Origin: Amycolatopsis benzoatilytica AK 16/65
GTDB taxonomy: Bacteria > Actinomycetota > Actinomycetes > Mycobacteriales > Pseudonocardiaceae
Length of the DNA stretch: 64,000 bases
Assembly: GCF_000383915.1 (NCBI RefSeq)
Contig: NZ_KB912942.1
Coordinates: 255,806 to 319,805 of the forward strand
Direction of reading: 5' to 3'
Shown here: piece by piece, positions 8,597 to 18,595 of the stretch
Layout of the letters: each line of letters starts with the position of its first letter
Numbering within the stretch: position 1 is the first letter of the stretch
Notes under the pieces: generated by a model
Seen by the model: the letters and a program-made list of their open reading frames with translations, nothing else
Told to the model about the DNA's origin: nothing
The model's database searches: none
Made by a program: the position numbers and the translations under genes

Positions 8597-8608
8597 TGGT
8601 CTAGACCA
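8597..8608. promoter_or_regulatory. DasR-like operator (dre core) upstream of the LPMO
   Basis: TGGTCTAGACCA is a perfect 12-bp palindrome. It is identical to the core of the DasR-responsive element of streptomycetes (ACTGGTCTAGACCACT), although the outer two bases on each side differ. DasR is the GntR-family regulator of chitin and N-acetylglucosamine use, so the position upstream of a chitin-type LPMO is functionally coherent. Confidence 0.75.
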
Positions 8609-8666
8609 TACGGCAGGCGTTCCGCTGAGTCAAGGGATGACCACGCACGGTGACTGGATTCGGAAT

Positions 8667-8683
8667 ACTGTATGCAATACAGT
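8667..8683. promoter_or_regulatory. GntR-type operator upstream of the aldehyde dehydrogenase
   Basis: ACTGTATGCAATACAGT is an inverted repeat with perfect 7-bp arms and a 3-bp centre, located 33 bp before the dehydrogenase start. The form TGTAT-N3-ATACA is typical of FadR/GntR-family sites. A related TGTATGCGATA occurs in front of the GntR/MFS pair at 53.2 kb. Confidence 0.65.
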
Positions 8684-8716
8684 GGACGCGCAGATGCCGA
8701 CCGCAGGGAGACCGCG

Positions 8717-10072
8717 ATGTACACGGTGACCGACCCGACCACAGGCCAGCTGATCGAGGAGATCGACAACGCGACCGACGCCGAGGTCCGCGCGGCGATC
8801 GAGCGGGTGGCCGGCGGATATCCGGCCTGGCGGGACCGCCCGGTCGCGGAACGGGCGGCGATCGTCGCGCGGGCCGCGGACCTGTTCGAGCAGCGCGCCG
8901 ACGAGCTGGCCGCGATCATGACGCTCGAAATGGGCAAGCGGATCAACGAGGGCCGCGGCGAGGTCGGCATCGTGGTGGACATCTTCCGCTACTACGCGGA
9001 GAACGGCCCGGCTCTGCTCGCCGACCAGCCGCTCCCGATCCGCGGCGGCGCGGCGGTCATCCGCAAGGAGCCGATCGGCGCGCTGCTCGGCGTGATGCCG
9101 TGGAACTTCCCGTGCTACCAGGTGGCTCGGTTCGTCGCACCGAATCTGGTGCTGGGCAACACGATCCTGCTGAAGCACGCGTCGATCTGCCCGCGCTCGG
9201 CGGTGGCGATCGAGGGAATCCTGCACGAGGCGGGCGTACCGGCTGAGGTGTACGCGAACGTGTTCGCGTCGAGCCGCCAGGTGCCGTGGATGCTCGCCGA
9301 CCCGCGCATTCAGGGCGTTTCGCTGACCGGCAGCGAGCAAGCCGGGGTCTCGGTGGCCGCCGAGGCGGGGCGCAACCTGAAGCGCTGCGTGCTGGAGCTG
9401 GGCGGGTCGGATCCGCTGGTAGTACTGGACAGCCCGGACCTGGACGAGACGGTCCGGGCGGTCGCGACCGCCCGGATGCGCAACTGCGGCCAGTCCTGCA
9501 ACGCGCCCAAGCGGATCATCGTGCTGGCAGATCTCTACGACGAGTTCGTGGACCGGTTCACCAAGCGGGTCGCGGACTACTACGTCCCGGGCGATCCGTC
9601 CGACCCGGCCGCGAAGCTGCCCCCGCTGGCTTCGGTGGCGGCCGCGGACGAGGTGGCCGCCCAGGTAACGCGCGCGGTCGAGCAGGGCGCGACGTTGCGG
9701 ACCGGCGGCCGGCGCGGGGAAGGAGCGTACCTGGAAGCGACCGTGCTGACTGAGGTGACGGCGGAAATGGACGCCTACCGAGAAGAGATTTTCGGGCCGG
9801 TGGCGATCCTGTTCCGAGCGGAATCGGACGAGCACGCTGTTTCGATCGCGAACGATTCGCCGTTCGGTTTGGGCGGGGCAGTGTTCGGGACCGACCCGGT
9901 CCGGATGCGGAAGGTGGCCGATCGGCTGGAGACCGGAATGGTGTATTTCAACAAGTCCGGCGGATCGCAGGCGGACCTGCCGTTCGGCGGGATCAAGCGG
10001 TCGGGGATGGGCCGGGAACTGGGGCCGGCGGGGATCGCGGAATTCATGAACCAGAAGTCGATCCGGTTGTGA
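8717..10072 (+). CDS. NAD(P)-dependent aldehyde dehydrogenase, succinate-semialdehyde type
   Basis: 451-residue cytosolic aldehyde dehydrogenase, slightly short for the superfamily but typical of the compact SSADH branch. Landmarks: PWNFPCYQ (cofactor site), E227 in LELGGSDP (general base), C261 in NCGQSCNAPKR (nucleophile), EEIFGPV, and LPFGGIKRSGMGRE near the C-terminus. The start at 8717 has GGGAG upstream. Likely reaction: oxidation of succinate semialdehyde or a similar aldehyde to the acid, as in GABA breakdown. The gene stands alone and is tail-to-tail with the response regulator, only 7 bases between stops. A palindromic GntR-like site covers its promoter. Confidence 0.85.
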   Translation: MYTVTDPTTGQLIEEIDNATDAEVRAAIERVAGGYPAWRDRPVAERAAIVARAADLFEQRADELAAIMTLEMGKRINEGRGEVGIVVDIFRYYAENGPALLADQPLPIRGGAAVIRKEPIGALLGVMPWNFPCYQVARFVAPNLVLGNTILLKHASICPRSAVAIEGILHEAGVPAEVYANVFASSRQVPWMLADPRIQGVSLTGSEQAGVSVAAEAGRNLKRCVLELGGSDPLVVLDSPDLDETVRAVATARMRNCGQSCNAPKRIIVLADLYDEFVDRFTKRVADYYVPGDPSDPAAKLPPLASVAAADEVAAQVTRAVEQGATLRTGGRRGEGAYLEATVLTEVTAEMDAYREEIFGPVAILFRAESDEHAVSIANDSPFGLGGAVFGTDPVRMRKVADRLETGMVYFNKSGGSQADLPFGGIKRSGMGRELGPAGIAEFMNQKSIRL

Positions 10073-10079
10073 GACCCGG

Positions 10080-10727
10080 CTAACCCCGGTTCAGATACCG
10101 CAAGACGGCCAGCACCCGCCGATTCCCGGTGTCGTCGTCCGAAATCCCCAGCTTCCCGAACAGCGACGTGGTGTACTTGCTGATCGCGCTCTCGCTCAAG
10201 AACAGCCGCCCCGCGATGGCCTGGTTCGACAACCCCTCCGCCATCAGCTCCAGCACCGACCGTTCCCGATCGGTCAGGCCGGCCAGACGCTGGTCCGGCG
10301 ACCCGCTCGTCAGCAGCTTCGTGATCACCGCCGGGTCCATCGCCGTGCCGCCGGCCGCCACGCGTTCCAACGCGTCGATGAATTGCTCGGCCTCGAAAAC
10401 GCTGTCCTTCAAGAGGTATCCGACTCCGCTGGCGCCGTCGGTCAGCAACTCCCGGGCGTAGAGCTGCTCGACGTGCTGCGACAGGATGAGCACCGGCAAG
10501 CCGGGTGTTTCGCGGCGCGCCGCCAGTGCCGCGCGCAGCCCCTCGTCGGTCTGGGTCGGCGGCATCCGGACGTCCACCACCGCCACGTCCGGCCGGTGTT
10601 CGCGCAGCGCGGCGACGGTTTCCGGGCCGGTGGCCGCGGTCGCCACCACCGCGTGGCCGTACGCCTGCAGGAGCCGGACCATCCCGTCCCGCAACAGATA
10701 CAGGTCCTCGGCTACGACGATTCGCAT
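10080..10727 (-). CDS. NarL/LuxR-type response regulator
   Basis: 215-residue two-component response regulator. The receiver domain (about 1-120) has the acidic pair E7/D8, phospho-acceptor D52 in VVDVRMPP and the conserved Lys in YLLKDS. The C-terminal LuxR helix-turn-helix (about 150-210) reads LTDRERSVLELMAEGLSNQAIAGRL with the recognition helix after SESAISKY. The ATG at 10725-10727 lies inside the 3' end of the histidine kinase gene (16-base overlap), so the pair is translationally coupled. The likely target is its own locus or the divergent membrane-protein gene at 12140; no operator was identified. Confidence 0.92.
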   Translation of the reverse strand: MRIVVAEDLYLLRDGMVRLLQAYGHAVVATAATGPETVAALREHRPDVAVVDVRMPPTQTDEGLRAALAARRETPGLPVLILSQHVEQLYARELLTDGASGVGYLLKDSVFEAEQFIDALERVAAGGTAMDPAVITKLLTSGSPDQRLAGLTDRERSVLELMAEGLSNQAIAGRLFLSESAISKYTTSLFGKLGISDDDTGNRRVLAVLRYLNRG

Positions 10728-11956
10728 GGCACCATCATCCACGCCCTGGTCGGTCCGCCTTCCGGGCTGCTGATCTCGAACGTCCCGTCGAAGACGGCGA
10801 GGCGGCGGCGCAGTCCGGCGAGCCCGCCGCCGGAGTGGATCCCGGCACCGCCGCGGCCATTGTCCCGTACCTCGGCGCGCAGCTGGTTTCCTTCGCGGGT
10901 AACGGTAATCTGGACCTGGGAAGCGTGCGCGTGCTTGATCGCGTTGGTCAGCAGTTCGGCGATGCTGAAGTACAGCGCGGACTCGACCGGCGGGTCGAGC
11001 TTCGGCAGTGGGCCAGCATCGACGATCACTTCGAGCGGGCTGTCCAGCGCCATCGCGCGCACTGCGTCGGCGAGGCCCCGTTCGGTGAGCACCGGCGGGC
11101 TGATGCCGCGGACGAGTTCGCGCAGCTCGGTCAGCGAGGTAGCCGCACCGGCGCGGGCGTCGCGCAGGAGTTCCTTGGCCTGTACCGGATCCGTCTCCAT
11201 CAGCTTCTCCGCGGTGGCCAACGCGAGACCGACCGCGACCAGCCGGGCCTGTGCGCCGTCGTGCAGGTCCCGTTCGATGCGGCGGATCTCGGCGGCTTGC
11301 GCGATCGTGGTGTCCGCCCGCTGGGCGGTCAGCACGTCCACGCGCTCGGCCAGCGTCATCGCGGCCGACGCGCCCAGGAGCCGGTTCGCGACGGGGATGA
11401 TGGTTCGCCACGCGAACGGCGCGGTCGCGATGGCCACCAGTAGCGGGCCGAGGGCGGATATCTTCGGCAACGAGCTGAACAGCGTCAGCACGGCCGCCAG
11501 GACGCCGAGCACCGGAATCAGCGCGACCAAGCCGAACGAGATCGGCGCGAGCAGAGTGAACCGCAGGTCGCGACAGGTAGCGGGGTCGTAGCGCCAGCTC
11601 TTCAGCCGCTGCTCGCGACGGGCCTCTTCGCTGGTGCGCGAGTAGGAATGGCCGTTCCACCAGTACCCGGTCGACAGCTGGGTGATCGGCGGAAGTTCGC
11701 GATACCCGGGCGGGAGCGCGATTCCGGTCCAGTTCGCGACCAGCGCCCGGCTCAGCTGGCACACCGGGCGCGCCAGCAGCAGCGTCCCGATCACCGCCCA
11801 CACGAACGGCGCGATCCACGACCACGGGTTGCCGCCCCACCACTGCCACACTGCGTACGCGGCCGCCCAGACGGCTGGGACCAGCATGGCCACGCCCGCG
11901 GCCTGGGCGGCGCGCACGAATCCCACGCCGATACCGCTCAGCCACGACTTCACCAT
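10712..11956 (-). CDS. Two-component sensor histidine kinase (HisKA_3 family)
   Basis: 414-residue membrane sensor kinase, partner of the overlapping response regulator. The N-terminal half has about four hydrophobic segments (roughly 18-38, 48-65, 133-160, 168-190) with little extracellular sequence, so sensing is probably within or near the membrane. The phospho-acceptor is H232 in RRIERDLHDGAQARL, the NarX/DesK-type dimerisation motif. The ATPase part has an N-box (LLTNAIKHAHA), a DNGRGGAG G-box and GGGLAGLRRRL. The ATG at 11956 has GGAGG six bases upstream. A longer in-frame extension to 12127 runs into the promoter region and is not favoured. Signal unknown. Confidence 0.9.
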   Translation of the reverse strand: MVKSWLSGIGVGFVRAAQAAGVAMLVPAVWAAAYAVWQWWGGNPWSWIAPFVWAVIGTLLLARPVCQLSRALVANWTGIALPPGYRELPPITQLSTGYWWNGHSYSRTSEEARREQRLKSWRYDPATCRDLRFTLLAPISFGLVALIPVLGVLAAVLTLFSSLPKISALGPLLVAIATAPFAWRTIIPVANRLLGASAAMTLAERVDVLTAQRADTTIAQAAEIRRIERDLHDGAQARLVAVGLALATAEKLMETDPVQAKELLRDARAGAATSLTELRELVRGISPPVLTERGLADAVRAMALDSPLEVIVDAGPLPKLDPPVESALYFSIAELLTNAIKHAHASQVQITVTREGNQLRAEVRDNGRGGAGIHSGGGLAGLRRRLAVFDGTFEISSPEGGPTRAWMMVPCESS

Positions 11957-12139
11957 CAGCTTCCTCCCCCATTCGACCCGGCTTCGCGGTCCACTGTGCA
12001 CCGCGAAAGGCCGGATTCCAGCCCGAGCGGTGCAGGAGTGGGTCCAGACCCACCCGCTCGTGCGCCCAGACCCATACCGGGTCGGCCCAGCGTTTTCTAG
12101 CGTTCTTGGCACCGCAGGAAAACACAAGGGAGAACAGAC

Positions 12140-12538
12140 ATGCAGACCGTGGAAGCCACCGGTGCCCGCCCGTTCAGCCTGGCGAAGGGGTTCATTGCCG
12201 GGTACGGAGTGGCCGGTGCCGCCGTTTTCGGCGCCGTCGTCGTGCTGGCGCTCGCCGGCGGCGAGGCGACCAGCTTCATGTGGACCCGCTCGGCCGTCGT
12301 CCTGGCCAGTGCCGCGATCGCCTACTGGCTGGTCCTGCTCGCGCAGCGGGGACGGCGCGCGGCCTACCAGCGGGCCCGGCTGATCTCGATCGTGGCACCG
12401 GTCGCGATCATCGGGGTGGACCTGATTCCGGGCGCCTGCCCGCTGTGGTTCCTCCTGGTCCAGGCCGGATGCGCGGTCCTGCTGGCCGGCGCGGCGGCCC
12501 CGCTCATCCGGATGCGGGCTTCGTTCCCGGCGTCCTGA
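12140..12538 (+). CDS. Small four-helix membrane protein of unknown function
   Basis: 132-residue protein with four predicted membrane helices (about 19-41, 49-70, 82-99, 103-122) and short loops. It is divergently transcribed from the two-component system across 183 bases. AAGGGAGA stands just upstream of the ATG. I recognise no family motif. The position suggests it is the output, or an accessory sensor, of the histidine kinase/response regulator pair; that is inference from context only. Confidence 0.65.
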   Translation: MQTVEATGARPFSLAKGFIAGYGVAGAAVFGAVVVLALAGGEATSFMWTRSAVVLASAAIAYWLVLLAQRGRRAAYQRARLISIVAPVAIIGVDLIPGACPLWFLLVQAGCAVLLAGAAAPLIRMRASFPAS

Positions 12539-12556
12539 CAGTGCGGAGTCCGGCCA

Positions 12557-12586
12557 GCGCGGCGACCGGGGAGCCGGTCACCGCGC
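12557..12586. terminator. Bidirectional hairpin between convergent genes
   Basis: GCGCGGCGACCGG, loop GGAG, CCGGTCACCGCGC: a 13-bp stem with a single mismatch, between the membrane-protein stop (12538) and the decarboxylase stop (12595). There is no T-tract, as is common in actinomycetes. Confidence 0.65.
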
Positions 12587-12594
12587 CGGGTCGG

Positions 12595-13899
<1,305 letters not shown>

Positions 13900-13917
13900 T
13901 CACAGTTTGCGGTTGCC

Positions 13918-13936
13918 TGTTCGATAGCATCGAACA
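13918..13936. promoter_or_regulatory. LysR-type operator abutting the regulator start codon
   Basis: TGTTCGATAGCATCGAACA has perfect 8-bp arms and a 3-bp centre, and contains the T-N11-A signature of LysR sites. Its right end touches the ATG of the LysR gene at 13937. TAGCAT (13925-13930) within the palindrome sits 6 bases before the ATG and could be the -10 box of a leaderless transcript, so binding would repress the regulator itself and could act on divergent dgdA. Confidence 0.7.
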
Positions 13937-14836
13937 ATGCTGAACCCGTGGCGACTTCGCTTGCTGAGCCGGCTGGCCGTGCTCGGCACGGTCCGCGCGG
14001 TGGCCCAGGACGTGAACCTCAGCGCCTCGACGGTGTCGCACCAGCTCGCGGTGCTGGAGACGGAAACCCGCACCCGGCTGCTGGAGCGCACCGGGCGCCG
14101 GGTCCGGCTGACCCCGGCCGGGCAGAAGCTGGCTTGGCAGGCGCGGGCGATCCTCGACCATCTCGACGCGGTCGAGGCCGAACTGCGCGGTGACGAACCG
14201 GCCGGGCTCGTCCGCCTCGGTGCGTTCCAGAGCTCCTTGCACACCTTCGCGGTGCCCGCGGCGAGGAGGCTCGCCGAGACCTTCCCGCGGCTGGAAACCG
14301 AACTGGCGGAACGAGAACCGCACGAAAGCGTGCGTGCGCTGCGGGCCGGGGACAGCGACGTCGTCATCACCACGACCGACTTCGCGGACCTGCCGCTCGG
14401 CCCGGACCTGGAGATCATCCGGCTGGCGACCGACCCGATCGTGCTGGTCACCGCGCTCGACCGGGCCGATCCGGCGGGACCGGCGGTGCTCGCCGACTAC
14501 GCGGGCGAGCCGTGGGCGCTGGACATCCCGCACTCCTACCTGGCGAACCTGACCCTGCGGCTCTGTCGCGAGTCGGGCTTCGAGCCGCGCGCGGCGTGCC
14601 GGTTCAGCAACTACCTGATGACGTTGCAGCACGTCGAAGCCGGACTGTCGATCGCGTTGCTGCCCGGGCTGGCGGTGGATCCGCGGTACCGGGTCGCGAC
14701 CAAACCGCTGGCGGCGCCGGTCACGCGCACGATCGTCGCGGTCGCCCGCCGCGGTTCGCCTCGCCGGGCGGCGGTGAACGCGGTGCTGGCGGCGCTGCGG
14801 GAGGTACCGCTCCCGGCAACGGTGGAACCGGTTTAG
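13937..14836 (+). CDS. LysR-family regulator, probable DgdR-like controller of dgdA
   Basis: 299-residue LysR-type transcriptional regulator. The N-terminal winged helix-turn-helix (about 1-60) contains VNLSASTVSHQLAVLE and the wing segment LLERTGRRVRLTPAG. The remainder is a periplasmic-binding-protein-like effector domain (about 88-290). It is divergent from dgdA across 76 bases. In Burkholderia the LysR protein DgdR represses dgdA and responds to 2-methylalanine; the same role here is inferred from gene order and the palindrome. The start codon directly abuts the palindrome and no ribosome site exists, so translation is probably leaderless. Confidence 0.88.
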   Translation: MLNPWRLRLLSRLAVLGTVRAVAQDVNLSASTVSHQLAVLETETRTRLLERTGRRVRLTPAGQKLAWQARAILDHLDAVEAELRGDEPAGLVRLGAFQSSLHTFAVPAARRLAETFPRLETELAEREPHESVRALRAGDSDVVITTTDFADLPLGPDLEIIRLATDPIVLVTALDRADPAGPAVLADYAGEPWALDIPHSYLANLTLRLCRESGFEPRAACRFSNYLMTLQHVEAGLSIALLPGLAVDPRYRVATKPLAAPVTRTIVAVARRGSPRRAAVNAVLAALREVPLPATVEPV

Positions 14837-14978
14837 CGGCCGGGCAGGCCAGCAACGAGGTCCGCCACGATCCGTGCAGCCGGAGCGCTTCCCGTACGCG
14901 CCCGGCCGACTTACCGGCGTAGCTCCAGACCGGGCCGAATAGCCTCCGCGGCAGCACACCGGCTGACATGATTGCCCG

Positions 14979-16445
14979 GTGGTCGTGCCGGTACCCGCCA
15001 AGTTCGCCGCAGGCCCGGTCGCGGCGACCGCGGTCGCACCCGCCGCCGCGCTCCTCGCGCTTTCCAGCCGGTACGGCTATCACCGCGACGAGCTGTACTT
15101 CCGGGTCGCCGGCCAGCACCTCGCCTGGGGCTACGTCGACCAGCCCCCGCTGACGCCGGTGCTCGCCCGCGCCAGCATCGCGCTGTTCGGCGACACCCCG
15201 ACCGGACTTCGCGTTGTCGCGGCAATCGCCTACGCCTTCACCGTCGTTGTGGTCGCACTGCTCGCCCGCGAGTTCGGCGCCGGTCGCCGCGCCCAATTCC
15301 TCGCCGCCGTCACGACCGCGGTGTCGTCGATGGTTCTCGCTTCCGGACACCTGGTGTCCACGCCGACCTTCGACATCCTGTTCTGGCTTCTGCTCTGCCT
15401 CTTCGTCGCCCGGCTGCTGCGCACCGGCGAGCCGCGCTGGTACCTGGCGATCGGCGCGGTCACCGGCGTCGCGCTGCTGAACAAGTACCTGGTCGTCCTG
15501 GCCGTGGCCGGACTCGCCGCCGGGCTCCTGCTGGCCGGTCCCCGCGCCGCACTGCGCACGTGGTGGCTGCCCGCCGGGATGGTCCTCGCACTCCTGATCG
15601 CCGCGCCCAACCTCTGGTGGCAGATGACGCACGGCTGGCCCCAACTGACCGTCGCCGCCGGGATCGATCGCAAGCAAGGGCTGGAAAACCGGATCTCGTT
15701 CGTCCCGTTCCAGCTCATTTACCTGGCACCTCCGCTGGTGCCGATCTGGGTGGCCGGGTGGCTTCGCCTGTGGCGCACGCCGAAGCTGCGGACGTTCGCG
15801 ATCGCCTACCCGTTGGTCGCGGTCGTCGTTCTGGCGTTGGGCGGCAAGGCGTATTACGTCATCCCGCTGGTGATCGTTTTGCTCGCGGCGGGCGCGGAGC
15901 CGGCGGTGCAGTGGGCGGCGCGGGGACGGCGCGGCTGGGTTCTGCCGACGATCGTGGTGTTCTCCGCCGCGGTGAACGCCATCGTCGTGCTGCCGGTGCT
16001 ACCGCCGAATGCGCTGGGTTTCGTGAACTCGGTGAACAAAGAACAAGGCGAACAGGTCGGCTGGCCGCAACTGGTCCGGCAAGTCGCCGTCGCCTGGCAG
16101 CGCCTCCCGGACCGGGACCGGGCGGTCATTTACGCGCAGAACTATGGCGAAGCAGGCGCGATCGCACGGTATGGACCGGATTACGGGCTGCCCGCCGCGT
16201 ATTCCGGGCACATGAGTTTCGCGGACTGGGGCCCGCCGCCCGATTCCGCGAACGGCCCGGTGCTGCTGATCCATCTCGCCGGCACGCTCGACGTCCCGGC
16301 GAACTTCGCCGGGTGCCGCCGGCTCGGCCGGGTGGACAACGGGGTCGGGCTGAAGAACGACGAACACGATGGGGTGCTGGAGCAGTGTTCCGGCGTGCGC
16401 GGTACGTGGTCGGCGCGGTGGCCGGCGTTGCGCACCTACTACTGA
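14979..16445 (+). CDS. ArnT/PMT-like polyprenyl-phosphate-sugar glycosyltransferase, membrane
   Basis: 488-residue integral membrane protein of the GT39/GT83-like family that moves a sugar from a polyprenyl-phosphate donor to an acceptor on the outer face. Near the N-terminus is the signature region YGYHRDELYFRVAGQHLAWGY...QPPL; the acidic pair DE after the first helix is the usual catalytic site. About ten further hydrophobic segments follow to residue 350, and the C-terminal 130 residues form a soluble domain. No protein or glycan acceptor is suggested by neighbours. I use GTG 14979; CATGAT six bases before it could be a -10 box of a leaderless message. Another GTG two codons on is possible. 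Confidence 0.75.
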   Translation: MVVPVPAKFAAGPVAATAVAPAAALLALSSRYGYHRDELYFRVAGQHLAWGYVDQPPLTPVLARASIALFGDTPTGLRVVAAIAYAFTVVVVALLAREFGAGRRAQFLAAVTTAVSSMVLASGHLVSTPTFDILFWLLLCLFVARLLRTGEPRWYLAIGAVTGVALLNKYLVVLAVAGLAAGLLLAGPRAALRTWWLPAGMVLALLIAAPNLWWQMTHGWPQLTVAAGIDRKQGLENRISFVPFQLIYLAPPLVPIWVAGWLRLWRTPKLRTFAIAYPLVAVVVLALGGKAYYVIPLVIVLLAAGAEPAVQWAARGRRGWVLPTIVVFSAAVNAIVVLPVLPPNALGFVNSVNKEQGEQVGWPQLVRQVAVAWQRLPDRDRAVIYAQNYGEAGAIARYGPDYGLPAAYSGHMSFADWGPPPDSANGPVLLIHLAGTLDVPANFAGCRRLGRVDNGVGLKNDEHDGVLEQCSGVRGTWSARWPALRTYY

Positions 16446-16540
16446 TCGGCCCAGCGCAGCGCCGACGATGGTGACTCAGCGTACAGGTCGGCAGGGCGGC
16501 TCGGACGGCGTTTTTCCGGGCATGGGACACTAGCTGAGCT

Positions 16541-17647
16541 ATGACTGCCCTCCCCCTTGTTTTCGACGCGCCCAAGCGCGGCCTCCCGCCGCGCCATCTC
16601 GCCGACCTCACCGTTGCCGAGCGGGCCGAAGCGGTCGTCGAACTGGGGGAGAAGGCGTTCCGCGCCAAGCAGTTGTCGAATCACTACTTCTCGCGGCTCA
16701 CCGTTGACCCGGCGGAGATGACCGACATCCCGGCCGCCTCCCGTGAGCGGCTCGTGGCGGACCTGATGCCGCCGCTGCTCACCGAGGTGCGCGCGCTGGA
16801 GGCGGACCGCGGTGCCACTCGCAAGACGCTGTGGCGCGCGCACGACGGAACGCTGCTGGAAAGCGTCCTGATGCGCTACCCGGACCGCGCGACGCTGTGC
16901 ATCTCCAGCCAGGCCGGCTGCGGCATGGCGTGCCCGTTCTGCGCGACCGGCCAGGGCGGCCTCGACCGAAACCTGTCCACCGCGGAGATCGTGGACCAGG
17001 TCCGCGACGCGGCCGCGGTGATGCGCGACGGTGCGATGCCGGGCGGCCCGGGCCGGCTGTCGAACATCGTCTTCATGGGTATGGGCGAGCCGCTGGCGAA
17101 CTACAAGCGCGTGGTCGCGGCGGTCCGCCGGATCACCGATCCGGCCCCCGGCGGGCTTGGCATCGGCCAGCGTTCGGTGACCGTGTCGACGGTCGGCCTG
17201 GCGCCGGCGATCCGCAAACTGGCCGACGAAAAAATGCAGGTGCGGCTCGCGGTGTCGTTGCACACCCCGGACGACGAGCTGCGTGACACGCTGGTGCCGG
17301 TGAACAACCGGTGGTCGATCGACGAGGTGCTGTCGGCGGCCCGGTACTACGCGGACACGTCCGGTCGGCGGGTCTCGATCGAGTACGCGCTGATCCGCGA
17401 CATCAACGACCAGCCGTGGCGGGCCGAACTGCTCGCCAAACGGCTGCGGAAACACCTGGGACAGCTGGTGCACGTGAACGTGATCCCGCTGAACCCGACG
17501 CCGGGCTCGAAGTGGGATGCCAGCCCCAAGCCGGTGGAGCGCGAATTCGTCCGGCTGGTCAACGCCGGCGGCGTGGCGTGCACGGTGCGGGACACGCGTG
17601 GTCAGGACATCGCGGCGGCCTGCGGCCAGCTGGCCGCCGAAGGTTGA
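16541..17647 (+). CDS. rlmN: 23S rRNA / tRNA adenine-C2 methyltransferase (radical SAM)
   Basis: 368-residue radical SAM enzyme that methylates A2503 of 23S rRNA and A37 of some tRNAs at C2. The [4Fe-4S] cluster motif is C127-x3-C131-x2-C134 ([16 protein letters not shown]). [10 protein letters not shown] and the C-terminal [20 protein letters not shown] supply the SAM site and the methyl-carrying Cys. Length and motif order fit RlmN; the Q after the cluster and the absence of Cfr-specific features favour RlmN over Cfr. The ATG at 16541 begins [14 protein letters not shown], a typical actinobacterial start. Confidence 0.93.
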   Translation: MTALPLVFDAPKRGLPPRHLADLTVAERAEAVVELGEKAFRAKQLSNHYFSRLTVDPAEMTDIPAASRERLVADLMPPLLTEVRALEADRGATRKTLWRAHDGTLLESVLMRYPDRATLCISSQAGCGMACPFCATGQGGLDRNLSTAEIVDQVRDAAAVMRDGAMPGGPGRLSNIVFMGMGEPLANYKRVVAAVRRITDPAPGGLGIGQRSVTVSTVGLAPAIRKLADEKMQVRLAVSLHTPDDELRDTLVPVNNRWSIDEVLSAARYYADTSGRRVSIEYALIRDINDQPWRAELLAKRLRKHLGQLVHVNVIPLNPTPGSKWDASPKPVEREFVRLVNAGGVACTVRDTRGQDIAAACGQLAAEG

Positions 17648-17671
17648 TTCATTCAGAGTGGAGTAGCTGTC

Positions 17672-17947
17672 TTGTTGTGTGCGCCGAGCCTGCTCGATCC
17701 GGCGGCTGAGGAACTGAAGCTGGCCGATGTGAACGGCCGCCCGACCGCGGTCGACGTCGCCCGGACGGCCCGCACCCTGCTGGGCGAGCGGTTCGACTCG
17801 GGCAGCTTCATGTACGTGCTGATGCGCGCTTACGACGTCGAGTACCACGCTGCCTGCGAGGCGTTCCGCTGGCAGGGCTTCGGCGACGGGCCGCTGTCGG
17901 ACGATGCGCTGGAGACGCTGCTCGCGCCTTGGCTGACCGCTCGCTGA
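17672..17947 (+). CDS. Small conserved-looking protein, function unknown
   Basis: 91 residues from a TTG start at 17672 with GGAG eight bases upstream. The 24-base gap after rlmN suggests co-transcription. No ATG or GTG lies at a better place in frame. The protein is acidic and probably helical (VARTARTLLGERFDSGSFMYVL, DDALETLLAPWL), without membrane segments or metal motifs. I recognise no family. Strong third-position GC supports real coding. Convergent with the next gene, 7 bases between stops. Confidence 0.6.
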   Translation: MLCAPSLLDPAAEELKLADVNGRPTAVDVARTARTLLGERFDSGSFMYVLMRAYDVEYHAACEAFRWQGFGDGPLSDDALETLLAPWLTAR

Positions 17948-17954
17948 TCGAGCG

Positions 17955-18545
17955 TCAGCCGCGCCGCGGGTTCCGGCCCATGCGGTGCAGCAGCCAGTCC
18001 TGCCGGGACGCGTCCGCACCGAGCGTTCCGGTCGGTGCGGCGAAGAACCGGTGCGTCGTCTCCGCCGCGACCGGGCTTTCCGCCAACCCGGCGTAGATCG
18101 TCTCCAGTTCGTCGCTGATCCACGCCACCAGCGAGGCGTCGAGCCGGTCGTCGGCACCGACCGCCCGAGCGAGGTCCCAGGTGTGGATCACGATGTCCGT
18201 GGTGCGGACAGCCAGCGCCTGACCCCCGCAGACTTGGCCGAGCGGATAGTCGAGCTTCCGCTCCAGCGCGCCCGGCCGGCCGAACGCGTCGGCGAGGAGT
18301 TGCACGGACGCGTCGAACGCGGCGAGCGGGTCGTCGCCCAGCGCGTCGGCTTCGCGCATCCGCAGAAACTCCTGCCGCGTTCCGCCGGCCAGCAAATCGA
18401 CGTAGTTGCGGTTCCCGCGCACCACGTGGTTGACGAGCTGGCGCACGTTCCACTCCGCGCACGGCGTCGGCGCCGCCCAGTGCGCCGGGCGAACCGACCG
18501 CAGCCGCCGGCCGAATTCCTTGCTTGCCAAGAGGAACCGGTTCAT
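17955..18545 (-). CDS. TIGR03086-type DinB-like metal-binding protein
   Basis: 196-residue four-helix DinB-like protein of the TIGR03086 / maleylpyruvate-isomerase N-terminal group common in mycothiol-producing actinobacteria. The family pattern is clear: TPCAEWNVRQLVNHVVRGN (first metal-binding His) and TTDIVIHTWDLARAVG (second metal segment with D and H). Some relatives are mycothiol-dependent S-transferases or isomerases, but the reaction here is unknown. The ATG at 18545 begins MNRFLLASKEFGRR. It is downstream of the molybdopterin oxidoreductase on the same strand with a 50-base gap and may share its transcript. Confidence 0.75.
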   Translation of the reverse strand: MNRFLLASKEFGRRLRSVRPAHWAAPTPCAEWNVRQLVNHVVRGNRNYVDLLAGGTRQEFLRMREADALGDDPLAAFDASVQLLADAFGRPGALERKLDYPLGQVCGGQALAVRTTDIVIHTWDLARAVGADDRLDASLVAWISDELETIYAGLAESPVAAETTHRFFAAPTGTLGADASRQDWLLHRMGRNPRRG

Positions 18546-18595
18546 GCCCACCAGTCTCCCGGACTGCCGGCGGGGGAAGCTGGCGTAAATCGGAC

